39,656 nucleotides of DNA from assembly GCF_904846695.1 (NCBI RefSeq), contig NZ_CAJHBR010000023.1, forward strand, positions 1 to 39,656. The letters run 5' to 3'. Made by a program: the position numbers and the translations under genes. Position 1 is the stretch's first letter. Each line of letters opens with the position of its first letter. Source of the DNA: Psychrobacter urativorans. GTDB taxonomy: Bacteria; Pseudomonadota; Gammaproteobacteria; Pseudomonadales; Moraxellaceae. Shown piece by piece: positions 7,908 to 16,033 of the stretch. The notes beneath the pieces were generated by a model. The model worked only from the letters and a program-made list of their open reading frames with translations. It was not told where the DNA came from and did not search any database.

Positions 7908-8081
7908 CTAAATTGTAACTTCGACAGCTATTTTAATTTATTATAAAAATTATCTTAACAATAACAATAACCGTAACTTAGCTAAGTATTGCTTTGTTAG
8001 CACAGTCGAATGAATGTGTTGTCCTCGGGGATAGGCATACTGCTAACCCTAAGGGTATGAATCAGCGTATAAATAAATAGG

Positions 8082-8888
8082 TTATTCGCTATCTTTTTCT
8101 GCTAAGCGATCTTTGGCAGATCTATCTTCAGCAATGCCCGCCTTCCAGTAGGAAAAAGCGTACAACTCATCTTTTGACCAGTCTAGCTCCTTTTTTAGAT
8201 AGTGGCGAATCGCTTTCACTGATGAGAACTCACTTGCAACATAAGCAAAACGGCTTTGCTCGCTGGTTGGTAGAGTGAGCGACTTGACCGTATTAGCTAA
8301 CTGACTGCCCTGCTCGGGATGCCGATTATGTAACCAAGTCATCTCAACCTTGGCTAAGGTTGGTAAGTGTTGTTGGTCATGCTCATCGTAAACCTCGATA
8401 ATACATTGAACCGTAGCGGTGCTAGGCAAGCTCTCAAGGATCGCACCAAGTACGGGTATAGCAGTAGCATCACCGACTAATAAAAAGTGATCTGCTGCTG
8501 GATAAAGCGCTTTATTTTTTGGTGTCATTAGCACCGCCAGTTGGTCACCCACTTGCGCATGAGACACCCAGCTTGAGGCAGGAGCCTGATCACCATGAGC
8601 CACAAAGTCAATCCAAATGTGTTGTTTGGTAATATCTACGCCGCGGTGGGTATAAGTACGTTTAGTAAGGTTGGTAGTATCGTCTATATCAACAGGTTGG
8701 GTTTTGTCTGTGGGGATAAGTATTTTATTATTGAAGCCAACGGTCATCTTAGCGATGTTGGCAATAGTGTCGGGCTGTGCGGTTAGATAAACACGGATAT
8801 AGTGTGGGGTAATGATCTGCTTGGCGCTAACCCTCATCACTTCTCGTACTGGTGATACGATGAGGCTGTCAATGGTGGTATTTTTCAT
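8082..8888 (-). CDS. Siderophore-interacting protein (FAD ferric-siderophore reductase)
   Basis: Cytoplasmic flavoprotein of the ViuB/YqjH family, which reduces ferric siderophores to release iron using NAD(P)H. The FAD-binding signature RTYTHR is at residues 77-82. It is followed by IDFVAHGDQAPASSWV and the pyridine-nucleotide region LVGDATAIPVLGAILESLP, with the typical C-terminal AFSYWKAGIAEDR motif. At 268 residues it has family length. The start ATG has GGAAG 7 nt upstream. It stands alone with no siderophore receptor or Fur box recognised nearby, and the adjacent genes are redox-stress functions, so it may serve general ferric or quinone reduction. The family call is firm; the substrate is unknown. 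Confidence 0.87.
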   Translation of the reverse strand: MKNTTIDSLIVSPVREVMRVSAKQIITPHYIRVYLTAQPDTIANIAKMTVGFNNKILIPTDKTQPVDIDDTTNLTKRTYTHRGVDITKQHIWIDFVAHGDQAPASSWVSHAQVGDQLAVLMTPKNKALYPAADHFLLVGDATAIPVLGAILESLPSTATVQCIIEVYDEHDQQHLPTLAKVEMTWLHNRHPEQGSQLANTVKSLTLPTSEQSRFAYVASEFSSVKAIRHYLKKELDWSKDELYAFSYWKAGIAEDRSAKDRLAEKDSE

Positions 8889-9225
8889 AGATATCTTCCG
8901 TTAGTTTTTTTGTTTTTAGTCTTATGTATGGATTACGCCATCAAGCCTCGTTGATATCGGGCGCTGTGTCAACTTATTAAGCCAACTGATAGCTATTGTG
9001 CACGGTTAGTGACAGGAGGTTGAGCTGCATTTATCGGGTTAAATCCTATAAATGAAATAATAAGTTTTTAGCTGTTTTAGCTGTTTTAGCTGTTTTAGCT
9101 ATCCTGGCTCACGGTTCAAAGTGTGGGCGACTCTGGCTAGTATTCCAATAACAACACTTTCATTACAATCAGTTGTGTTACGAAGCATAGACTAGAATGC
9201 ATTATTTAAATAATAAGGACCACTG
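8889..9225. other. Divergent region between SIP and SDR genes
   Basis: 337 bp of promoter sequence for two divergent genes. It contains the short 9-bp tandem repeat at 9072-9100. None of the TTGAG..CTCAA palindromes was found here, so the SDR and SIP genes are probably not in the TetR regulon. No small gene was seen. Confidence 0.5.
9072..9100. repeat. 9-bp tandem repeat, three full copies
   Basis: CTGTTTTAG is repeated three times in a row (9072-9098) and then begins a fourth copy (CT). Intergenic. Confidence 0.85.
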
Positions 9226-10083
9226 ATGAGCAAGACTATTTTGATTACTGGCAGTACCGATGGTATCGGTAAACTTGCAGCACTGAAGTTGGCAGAAGCC
9301 GGACATCAGGTGTATCTGCATGGCAGAGATACTGACAAACTGGCGACTGTCATTGCTCAAGTCAAAGCAGTGGCTACTGGGGCCTTGCTCGATAACCTAG
9401 ATAACATTGGTGGGTTTGTCGCTGATTTCTCAGATTTAAACGAAGTGCGCAAAATGGCAGCAGAAGTGACTCAAAAGCTAGCTAAAATTGATGTGCTAAT
9501 CAACAATGCTGGGATTTATACTACTGCTTCTGCAAGCACTAAACAGGGGCTCGACGTACGCTTTGTAGTTAATTACTTAGCGCCTTACGAGTTGACCAAT
9601 GCTTTATTGCCGCTACTCAAAAAATCTGGCCAAGCCCGCATCATAAACTTAAGCTCAGCTGCGCAAGTGCCCGTATCCTATCCTGCATTCACAGGACAAG
9701 TAAGTCTTAGTGATAAAGAGGCTTATGCCCAAAGTAAGCTGGCCTTGACTATGTGGAGTATGGCTTTAGCCGAAGCAGTCGCTGCCGATAATATAAACGT
9801 CATCGCAGTAAACCCAGGCTCGCTACTGAATACAAAAATGGTCAATGAGGCTTATGGGGAGCATTGGTCATCAGCAGATAAAGGGGCAAATATCCTAACT
9901 GAACTCGCTATCTCAGATGAATTCGTAACCGATACGGGTAAGTATTTCGATAACGATATTAAAGACGGTGTACAAGGTGAGGCCCAGGGTGAATTTGGAC
10001 AACCGCATGCCGATACCTTGAATAAACAAGCTATTGCAGAGCTAGAAAAGCAAACTCAAAGTTTGTTGCAGTCGCTTTGTTAG
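9226..10083 (+). CDS. Short-chain dehydrogenase/reductase
   Basis: NAD(P)-dependent oxidoreductase with a Rossmann fold, 285 residues. Cofactor motif TGSTDGIG at residues 8-15, structural NNAG at 93-96, catalytic Ser near 143 (NLSSAA), and YAQSK (Tyr167, Lys171). The basic residues in HGRD after strand 2 (32-35) suggest NADPH. The start ATG has AAGGA 7 nt upstream. It is followed on the same strand by an ABM monooxygenase and NfsB nitroreductase, with gaps of 171 and 87 bp; the three may form a loose quinone/electrophile detoxification group ending at the terminator at 11326. The substrate cannot be told from the sequence. Confidence 0.88.
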   Translation: MSKTILITGSTDGIGKLAALKLAEAGHQVYLHGRDTDKLATVIAQVKAVATGALLDNLDNIGGFVADFSDLNEVRKMAAEVTQKLAKIDVLINNAGIYTTASASTKQGLDVRFVVNYLAPYELTNALLPLLKKSGQARIINLSSAAQVPVSYPAFTGQVSLSDKEAYAQSKLALTMWSMALAEAVAADNINVIAVNPGSLLNTKMVNEAYGEHWSSADKGANILTELAISDEFVTDTGKYFDNDIKDGVQGEAQGEFGQPHADTLNKQAIAELEKQTQSLLQSLC

Positions 10084-10254
10084 TAGCCACAAGCTTTATG
10101 ATAAAAAAGGTAGGAGTTAGGATCTATCAAACCCAACGCCAGCCTAGATAATTATAATATTTAAATCTACAGTATTGACATTAAAGCTATTGAAAATAAT
10201 GCTATTTAAATTACTAACATTACAATCAACAGTACTCACTTATAGGAATCGCTA

Positions 10255-10560
10255 ATGCAAACGCAAACCCCCAAGCCTCTGACTATCGTTGCCACTATTA
10301 AAGTCAAAGCTGATCATCTTGAGCGGGTCAAATCTGAGCTGCTGCAACTAACCAAAGCTTCGCAATCGGATGAGGGTTGCATTCAATATGACTTGCACCA
10401 AGATAACGCCAACCTTGATAAGTTTATAGTGTATGAAGTTTGGGAAAATAATGAGTTTTTGCAGCAGCATGTCCAAAGCCCCCATTTCCAAAACTATATA
10501 AAGGTCACAGAAGGGATGGTCGATGAGTTTATCATAACTGAAATGACCGTCATCTCATAA
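10255..10560 (+). CDS. Antibiotic biosynthesis monooxygenase (ABM) family protein
   Basis: Small 101-residue dimeric alpha+beta-barrel protein of the ABM/YgiN type. The pattern is family-typical: TIVATIKVKADHLERVKSELLQL, then SDEGCIQYDLHQDNANLDKFIVYEVWENNEFLQQHVQSPHF. YgiN of E. coli is a quinol monooxygenase, and other members act on polyketide quinones or bind haem. The start ATG has AGGA 8 nt upstream. Its place between an SDR and NfsB favours a quinone redox role, but this is inference. Confidence 0.87.
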   Translation: MQTQTPKPLTIVATIKVKADHLERVKSELLQLTKASQSDEGCIQYDLHQDNANLDKFIVYEVWENNEFLQQHVQSPHFQNYIKVTEGMVDEFIITEMTVIS

Positions 10561-10647
10561 ATTTTAGGGCTACAGTTATCTATCATTAACAATGGGATAA
10601 AGGGTAATTGCGCTTAAAGTTTGAAAAATCAATAACAGGAATAATGT

Positions 10648-11304
10648 ATGAAAACTATCACTGAAGCAATGCATTGGCGCTATAGCACTAAAGAGTTTGA
10701 TGCTAATAAAAAAATATCGGCTGAGGACTTTGAGAGCTTAAAAGATATCTTACGACTAAGCCCTTCGAGTACCAATATTCAACCTTGGCATTTTGTGATT
10801 GCTGATGATGACGCTGGCAAAGCTAGAATCGCTAAAAGTACTAGCGGCATGTTTGACTTTAATGCGCCAAAAGTAACTGACGCCTCACATGTTATTGTGT
10901 TTTGTAGTCGTATTGATGCTGATGAAGCGTTCTTAAGAGACGTACTAGATAAAGAAGATGCCGATGGCCGCTTTGCTGAACCAAAATTCAAAGAGCAAAT
11001 GCATGAAGTCCGTAAAATGTTTTTGGATATTCGTCGCTATGAAAATAAAGATGAGCCACATTGGCTAGTTGAGCAAGTATATTTAAATATGGGTGCATTA
11101 TTACTGGGTGCCGCAACTTTAGGTATCGACTCAGTACCTATGGAAGGCGTTGATCTAAAGGCTCTTGATGAAGAATTTGATTTGCGTACTAAGGGCTATT
11201 CGGCATTAGCCGTTGTGTCACTAGGTTACCGTACTGAAAATGACTTCAATGCTCTACTGCCAAAATCACGTTTGAGCGAAGAGACTATCATCACTATGGC
11301 TTAA
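10648..11304 (+). CDS. nfsB: NfsB-type oxygen-insensitive NAD(P)H nitroreductase
   Basis: FMN-dependent homodimeric nitroreductase that transfers two electrons from NAD(P)H to nitroaromatics and quinones. Sequence landmarks match NfsB: RYSTKEFDANKKI near residues 11-23, LSPSSTNIQPWHFVIA (about 37-52; FMN contacts), QVYLNMGALLLGAATLGIDSVPMEG and the C-terminal ALLPKSRL. At 218 residues it matches E. coli NfsB (217). The start ATG has AGGA 7 nt upstream. A strong bidirectional terminator follows. Last of the SDR-ABM-nitroreductase group. Confidence 0.92.
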   Translation: MKTITEAMHWRYSTKEFDANKKISAEDFESLKDILRLSPSSTNIQPWHFVIADDDAGKARIAKSTSGMFDFNAPKVTDASHVIVFCSRIDADEAFLRDVLDKEDADGRFAEPKFKEQMHEVRKMFLDIRRYENKDEPHWLVEQVYLNMGALLLGAATLGIDSVPMEGVDLKALDEEFDLRTKGYSALAVVSLGYRTENDFNALLPKSRLSEETIITMA

Positions 11305-11325
11305 ATCAGCTTAATTAGTGACTAT

Positions 11326-11362
11326 AAAAACCCCCTAAATAATTATTATCTAGGGGGTTTTT
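11326..11362 (+). terminator. Strong, potentially bidirectional terminator
   Basis: A perfect 12-bp stem (11326-11337 with 11351-11362, core CCCCC/GGGGG) has a 13-nt loop and A/T-rich flanks giving T-runs on both strands. It ends nfsB and probably also the convergent antiporter gene. Confidence 0.93.
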
Positions 11363-11466
11363 ATTATAGCCGATAGCGTTAAAGAACCTTGATGGCAACC
11401 TGCTTTTATAAATAACTTTATTATAATATCTTTAGAACAGACTTATCATTTTTATAAAGATTTTAC

Positions 11467-11511
11467 AGGTTGATATCTTTAAGATTGATACCTTTAAGGT
11501 TGATAGCTTCA
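11467..11511. repeat. 15-bp imperfect tandem repeat, three copies
   Basis: Three 15-bp units (11467-11481, 11482-11496, 11497-11511) built on the pattern AGGTTGATACCTTTA lie between the terminator and the 3' end of the antiporter gene. Confidence 0.75.
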
Positions 11512-11548
11512 GTGCTTTAGCAATGACAGCTCGTTTTGCCCTGTAGCG

Positions 11549-13339
11549 CTAATTGACCATGGGTAGATCTTGCCGTTTTAGACCTATGGTTCTCAATGCT
11601 CCCTTATTATCGACCTCTTTGATTACCAGCGACCATTCATCATTGACTGCCACCGTGTCGCCTGGAATGGGAGCGATCTCTAGATTTGCTGTCACATATT
11701 GAGCGACGGTCTGTTGCCACATGTTGGTTGAGGGGTTAGCAGCATTGGGTCGAAGGGTAGTAACAAGCGAGTCTGATTCCATTACACCGGTAAAAAAAGG
11801 CAAGTCTCCCAGCTTAACACTAGGTGATAGTAGCCAATCACCATAAAAATCATCAATGGCTCGACGATCTAATTTTGTATCATTAAAGATTTGCGCAATT
11901 TGGCTGGCATGATTACTTTGCATAGCGTACCAAACATTGTCACCGAATTTCAGCTGAGTATCTTCTTTGACAGGGACTAATTTTTGCCCCCGTACTAAGG
12001 CAAAGACGTTGATCTCATCAGGGCTGACTCGGCTAGATATTACCTTAGGGTGGCGTCCGATAGCGAACGCACCTGGCTTCACTTCAAACTCGTATAAAGT
12101 GATGCTGGCTTTATCAGATACCCAAACCTCATGTTCTTCTTTCGGCTCATTATTGGCAGGAATGCGCACTTTGAATAAAGTGGCCATAAATGGGATGGTA
12201 GTCCCTTGTAGTATTAACGATAGCACTACCACCCCAAAGGCGATATCGAATAACATAAAAGCACTATCGATCCTTGCCATTACTGGAAGAATAGCCAAGG
12301 TGATCGGAACCGCACCACGTAAACCTACCCAAGAAATAAAGCCGATTTCTCTGTCTTTGAACTTAAAAGGTTTGACGCTAGTATAAACAGCGATAGGGCG
12401 GGCAACCAAAATCATAAAGGCCACAATCGCTACTGAATAGTACCAAACATTGATAACGTTAGAAGGGGTGACGAGCAAGCCGAGCACTACAAAAAGCACC
12501 GCTTGCGATAACCAAGCAAAGCTATCCATCACCCGTAGCACATGCTCAGTTGAGTGGGCTTTATGATTGCCGATAATGACCCCAGACAAATATATGGCCA
12601 AAAAGCCACTGCCGCCTATCAGATTGGTCGCAGCGAATACCGATAGCCCAGCCGACATTATTAAAATGGCATACATACCTTCGGGCAAATGCAGCTTAGG
12701 TAATAGCTTAGATAATAAAAATCCTGCCAGTAAGCCCACTATCAAGCCAAAGCCTAACTGCTGTAATAGTAATAGTAGGAACCCAAACACCGTTTGACCA
12801 GCAGGATCGAGATTGAGGGCAATCAAGCCAGTAACTAACAAGATGGCGAAGGGGTCGTTGGCGCCAGACTCTAATTCAAGCGTCGCTTGGACTCGATCGT
12901 TGAGCTTGACGCCGCCATTACGTAATAGAGAAAAAACCGCAGCAGCATCCGTTGAGCCTACGATGGCGGCCATTAGTAGGCCAACTCGCCAATCGACGTT
13001 CAGTAGCCAAGTGACAAACACCCCCAACACTAATACAGTGATCAACACGCCCCAAGTAGCTAACACTACCGCAGGCTTGAGACCAACTCGAAAGGATTGA
13101 AAAGAGGTGCGTAGGCCACCGTCCAACAGGATGCAGGCTAATGCCGCTTGTCCAATAAAGTTGGCAAGAGCATATTCTGCGAAATGAATACCTAAAATAC
13201 CATCTTCGCCTGCTAGCATGCCTACTACCAAGAACAATAGTAATAAGGGGACGCCTAAACGTGCTGATAAAGTGCTGGCCATGATGCTAGCGAAGATTAA
13301 TAATGCACCTACTAAGTACAGGATATTGAGGGTATCCAT
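11549..13339 (-). CDS. nhaP2: K+/H+ antiporter of the NhaP2/CvrA type
   Basis: Inner-membrane CPA1 cation/proton antiporter, 596 residues. The first ~390 residues form the multi-helix exchanger domain with GVPLLLLFLVVGMLAGEDGILGI (about 29-51), the ion-site region GSTDAAAVFSLLRNGG and LELESGANDPFAILL, and the SWVGLRGAVPITLAILP block. A cytosolic TrkA-C-like domain follows (around residues 410-490, including FEVKPGAFAIGRHPKVI), then a CorC/HlyC-like C-terminal domain. This architecture and length fit CvrA/NhaP2 (E. coli 578 aa), which exports K+ and helps osmoadaptation and growth at low osmolarity. AGGG lies ~10 nt before the ATG. Monocistronic. Confidence 0.9.
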   Translation of the reverse strand: MDTLNILYLVGALLIFASIMASTLSARLGVPLLLLFLVVGMLAGEDGILGIHFAEYALANFIGQAALACILLDGGLRTSFQSFRVGLKPAVVLATWGVLITVLVLGVFVTWLLNVDWRVGLLMAAIVGSTDAAAVFSLLRNGGVKLNDRVQATLELESGANDPFAILLVTGLIALNLDPAGQTVFGFLLLLLQQLGFGLIVGLLAGFLLSKLLPKLHLPEGMYAILIMSAGLSVFAATNLIGGSGFLAIYLSGVIIGNHKAHSTEHVLRVMDSFAWLSQAVLFVVLGLLVTPSNVINVWYYSVAIVAFMILVARPIAVYTSVKPFKFKDREIGFISWVGLRGAVPITLAILPVMARIDSAFMLFDIAFGVVVLSLILQGTTIPFMATLFKVRIPANNEPKEEHEVWVSDKASITLYEFEVKPGAFAIGRHPKVISSRVSPDEINVFALVRGQKLVPVKEDTQLKFGDNVWYAMQSNHASQIAQIFNDTKLDRRAIDDFYGDWLLSPSVKLGDLPFFTGVMESDSLVTTLRPNAANPSTNMWQQTVAQYVTANLEIAPIPGDTVAVNDEWSLVIKEVDNKGALRTIGLKRQDLPMVN

Positions 13340-13615
13340 GTTTTTTAAGCCCTATTAGTGAAAAGTGTTGACGCTGATAATATGAGCGCTGATTATAGTC
13401 CCAGAGTTCTTGTGCGGTATTAGCTGGCATAAGTTGGCTAACGACTAGCTCGCTTGCCTATTTGCCTGACTATCCGATTAATAGCCCTTAGCATACTACC
13501 TTTATTACCTCACTCAGGTTTAACTGGATTGTGGTGAAAACAATAAATAGATAAGCGCACCAAGGTTATCTTTTAATCGACAGCAAAAACTGCTTATAAG
13601 TCAGATTTTCACTGA

Positions 13616-14551
13616 TTAACCAGCACTAGGGCCTGCTAATAATAGTTTAATCATTTGATCTAAAAACTCCGCAACTTGCTTATGTAGGTTTTGTCGATAG
13701 GACCAATGATGTTGCACATCATAACTGGCTTCATCCACTAACAGTATTCTCATTAGTCCCATCGCTTCATAGCGTTTCGCTAAATCATTGGGCAAATAGC
13801 CGACATGATGTCCGGCAAGGATAAGCTGCGCGGTCGCCTCCATATGATAAGTAGTAGCACTTAGAGTTCTTGGGCGAATATGGTTGATTTGATGATCTAC
13901 ACCATAGCCTCTTCTGACCCAAGGGTAGTCTTGTTCTAGCCTGTCAAAAGTTAACTGTTCTGCTTCACTAGCATTAGTTTGAGCAAATAGGTGATGTTTA
14001 GACCCACAGCAGACCACTTGTTTTTCGGTAAAGGCAGGCTTAAAAGTGAGGGCAGGGGGAAAACTACTAAAATAACCAACCCCGATGTCGCTCTCATTGT
14101 TAAGTAAATTCTCTAGCATATTCTCTGGGCTTTGCACATCAATAGAGAAATGTATTAATGGATTTTCTTCATAGCTAGCGGATAGACATTGTTGCAGGGC
14201 ATCATAAAAAAATGTTGGCAACTGATCCGCTAGACATAGACGAATATGACCGCCACGCACTGAGTCCAGCTGCCGGATATAGTGTAGTTGATGCTCAAAA
14301 CTAGCTACCGCATCGTGAAAGCTCAAACAAGCCTCATAAACCGCTATTCCATCTTCTGTCAACTCAAAGCCGCCACGACCTCGCAAACAAAGCGTCATCT
14401 TTAACCGATCCTCTAAGTGCGAAAGATGACCACTGATTACTGAGGTGGTGAGATTTAGTTGAGATTGGGCAGCGGTCACCCCCTGACACTCTACAATAGC
14501 CATAAAACTACGCAAGGTCTTGACATCTATCCTAATCAATTCATTAAACAT
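13616..14551 (-). CDS. LysR-type regulator divergent from guanidinobutyrase (GbuR-like)
   Basis: 311-residue LysR-type regulator. The N-terminal winged helix-turn-helix is at residues 9-66 (LRSFMAIVECQGVTAAQSQL..TSVISGHLSHLEDRL), followed by a periplasmic-binding-protein-like effector domain. The start ATG has GAGG 8 nt upstream. It is transcribed away from gbuA across a 319-bp region containing two matching palindromes, the classic arrangement for a LysR activator of the divergent operon. In Pseudomonas aeruginosa gbuR sits next to gbuA in the same way, so 4-guanidinobutyrate or a related guanidino acid is the likely inducer. Function is inferred from position; the LysR family itself is certain. 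Confidence 0.85.
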   Translation of the reverse strand: MFNELIRIDVKTLRSFMAIVECQGVTAAQSQLNLTTSVISGHLSHLEDRLKMTLCLRGRGGFELTEDGIAVYEACLSFHDAVASFEHQLHYIRQLDSVRGGHIRLCLADQLPTFFYDALQQCLSASYEENPLIHFSIDVQSPENMLENLLNNESDIGVGYFSSFPPALTFKPAFTEKQVVCCGSKHHLFAQTNASEAEQLTFDRLEQDYPWVRRGYGVDHQINHIRPRTLSATTYHMEATAQLILAGHHVGYLPNDLAKRYEAMGLMRILLVDEASYDVQHHWSYRQNLHKQVAEFLDQMIKLLLAGPSAG

Positions 14552-14691
14552 TAGCTTTACCTCAACTAGATTATGTTACTTAGCAAGAGTTAGCAGTGAT
14601 TAATACTGACTAACGCTATGACGCTAAAAATGCGCATTTACTTAGTGCGGCTTCAGTGTACCTGTGCAGCATTTAGCGATATAGAAATTTT

Positions 14692-14711
14692 CAGGAAGTT
14701 ATTAACTTCTG
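14692..14711. promoter_or_regulatory. Palindrome 1 in the gbuR/gbuA control region
   Basis: CAGGAAGTTATTAACTTCTG, arms AGAAGTT-like with one mismatch. It shares its half-site with palindrome 2, which is centred 53 bp away (about five helical turns). Likely LysR activation or recognition site. Confidence 0.7.
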
Positions 14712-14745
14712 GATATAAGTATTAAAATGCGATTACTACTGAATA

Positions 14746-14763
14746 TCAGAAGTTTACTTCTGA
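14746..14763. promoter_or_regulatory. Palindrome 2 in the gbuR/gbuA control region
   Basis: TCAGAAGTTTACTTCTGA, a perfect 8-bp inverted repeat around TT, about 108 bp before the gbuA start. It fits the T-N11-A character of LysR boxes. Confidence 0.75.
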
Positions 14764-14870
14764 ACTTTAGCATGGTTTGACCGCAGTTATTTAGGTATTG
14801 TAAATGTATATCAGATATTTGCTTATTTTGATGAGCGTTAATGACTGCAATCACCCTAAAGGATATGAAA

Positions 14871-15839
14871 ATGGAATTCAATCAACCGTTAAGTGGTAAT
14901 GACATGCCAAGATTTGGTGGCTTTGCTTCTATGATGCGTCTACCTACTCAAGCTGACGCTCAAGGGCTAGATGTCGCTTTCGTTGGCGTTCCACTAGATA
15001 TTGGGGCCTCAAACCGTAGTGGTGCAAGATTGGGTCCTAGACAAATCCGTGATGAGTCGCGCATGATTCGTCCTTACAATGTGGCTACACGCGCTGCCCC
15101 TTTTGAGTCATTGCAAGTCGCTGATATTGGCGACGTTCCTATCAATACTTTTAACTTACTAAAAAGCATCGATATCATTGAAAAGTTTTACTCAGAAAAA
15201 ATTGTCAGCCATGGTGCCATACCTTTGACTTTAGGTGGTGATCACACTATTGCCTTACCTATTCTGCGAGCTTTAGCAAAGAAACATGGCCCTGTAGGGC
15301 TAGTGCATATCGACGCTCATGCTGATATTAATGATGATATGTTCGGTGAAAAAATTGCTCATGGTACGCCATTTCGTCGTGCTGTTGAAGAAAACCTAAT
15401 TGATGGTAATCGGGTAGTGCAGATAGGTTTGCGTGGTACCGGTTATAGCGCTGAAGAATTTGATTGGTCCACTCAACAAGGCTTCCGTGTCGTACCTGCT
15501 GAAGAGTGCTGGTATAAATCATTGACGCCACTGATGGCAGAAGTTAGAGAAAAAGTGGGCGACGGTCCTGTCTATTTAAGCTTCGATATTGATGGTATCG
15601 ATCCCGCCTTTGCTCCGGGTACAGGTACGGCGGAAATTGGGGGGCTCACTTCACCACAAGCGATAGAGATCATTCGTGGTATGCGTGGTCTTGACGTTGT
15701 TGGTTGTGACTTGGTCGAAGTCTCACCGCCTTATGACCCTTTTGGTAACACTTCAGTATTAGCAGCAAACTTGCTGTTTGAGATGCTGTGTATTTTGCCC
15801 GGTGTACGCTACGACGAAAAGGTTAAGGCTATTTATTAG
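14871..15839 (+). CDS. gbuA: Guanidinobutyrase (ureohydrolase family)
   Basis: Binuclear manganese ureohydrolase of the arginase/agmatinase fold that splits 4-guanidinobutyrate into GABA and urea. Metal-ligand motifs are complete: GGDHTI, DAHADIND and SFDIDGIDPAFAPGTG. As I recall it, Pseudomonas GbuA shares the stretches FGGxAxMxRLP, FGEKIAHGTxFRRAVEE, AEECWxKSL and the end LLFEMLCxLPGV, so guanidinobutyrase is preferred over agmatinase; guanidinopropionase (GpuA) is the main alternative. An in-frame ATG exists at 14841, but the ATG at 14871 (322 residues) has AAAGGA 7 nt upstream and a length closer to GbuA (319). It is divergent from the LysR gene and followed by NCS1 permease and hydrolase genes. 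Confidence 0.87.
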   Translation: MEFNQPLSGNDMPRFGGFASMMRLPTQADAQGLDVAFVGVPLDIGASNRSGARLGPRQIRDESRMIRPYNVATRAAPFESLQVADIGDVPINTFNLLKSIDIIEKFYSEKIVSHGAIPLTLGGDHTIALPILRALAKKHGPVGLVHIDAHADINDDMFGEKIAHGTPFRRAVEENLIDGNRVVQIGLRGTGYSAEEFDWSTQQGFRVVPAEECWYKSLTPLMAEVREKVGDGPVYLSFDIDGIDPAFAPGTGTAEIGGLTSPQAIEIIRGMRGLDVVGCDLVEVSPPYDPFGNTSVLAANLLFEMLCILPGVRYDEKVKAIY

Positions 15840-15980
15840 TCATAGTTGATTAACCAGAGTTGATTAATATTGGACCAGCTATGACGGTCGAAGATAGTGA
15901 CTGGTAAAAGCCTATCTTATAGCGTCGTAGCATTATCATAGTGGTCTCAATACGATATTTCTATGGATAGTTTTGTCGTA

Positions 15981-16003
15981 ACTAGTGCATTTGAGGCACT
16001 AGT
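15981..16003 (+). other. Intergenic hairpin between gbuA and the permease gene
   Basis: Perfect 8-bp stem ACTAGTGC/GCACTAGT (15981-15988 with 15996-16003) with a 7-nt loop, 30 bp before the permease start. There is no T-run, so it is more likely an RNA-processing or stability element, or an operator, than a terminator. Confidence 0.55.
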
Positions 16004-16033
16004 ATTCATATAGTTCGGTTAAGGAAAACCGTA

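Larger units (their letters stand above)
7585..8081. other. 497-bp region upstream of frnE with triple operator
   Basis: Holds three TTGAG..CTCAA palindromes at 7798-7813, 7869-7884 and 7892-7907. A 68-codon minus-strand reading frame (7607-7813, GTG start; internal ATG at about 7789) would be read from this promoter region, but it has no ribosome site, resembles no family I know and overlaps an operator. It is not called as a gene. The right part is the 3' flank of the siderophore-interacting gene. Confidence 0.55.

Noticed and set aside
12813..13100. Plus-strand frames across the antiporter gene (also at 11967 and 12567).
   Set aside because: Antisense shadows of the clear NhaP2 coding sequence; their composition is that of reversed membrane-protein codons.
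14871..15839. Agmatinase (SpeB) or guanidine hydrolase.
   Set aside because: No arginine decarboxylase is nearby; recalled motifs and the divergent LysR gene fit guanidinobutyrase better, and the length is shorter than known guanidine hydrolases. Not fully excluded.
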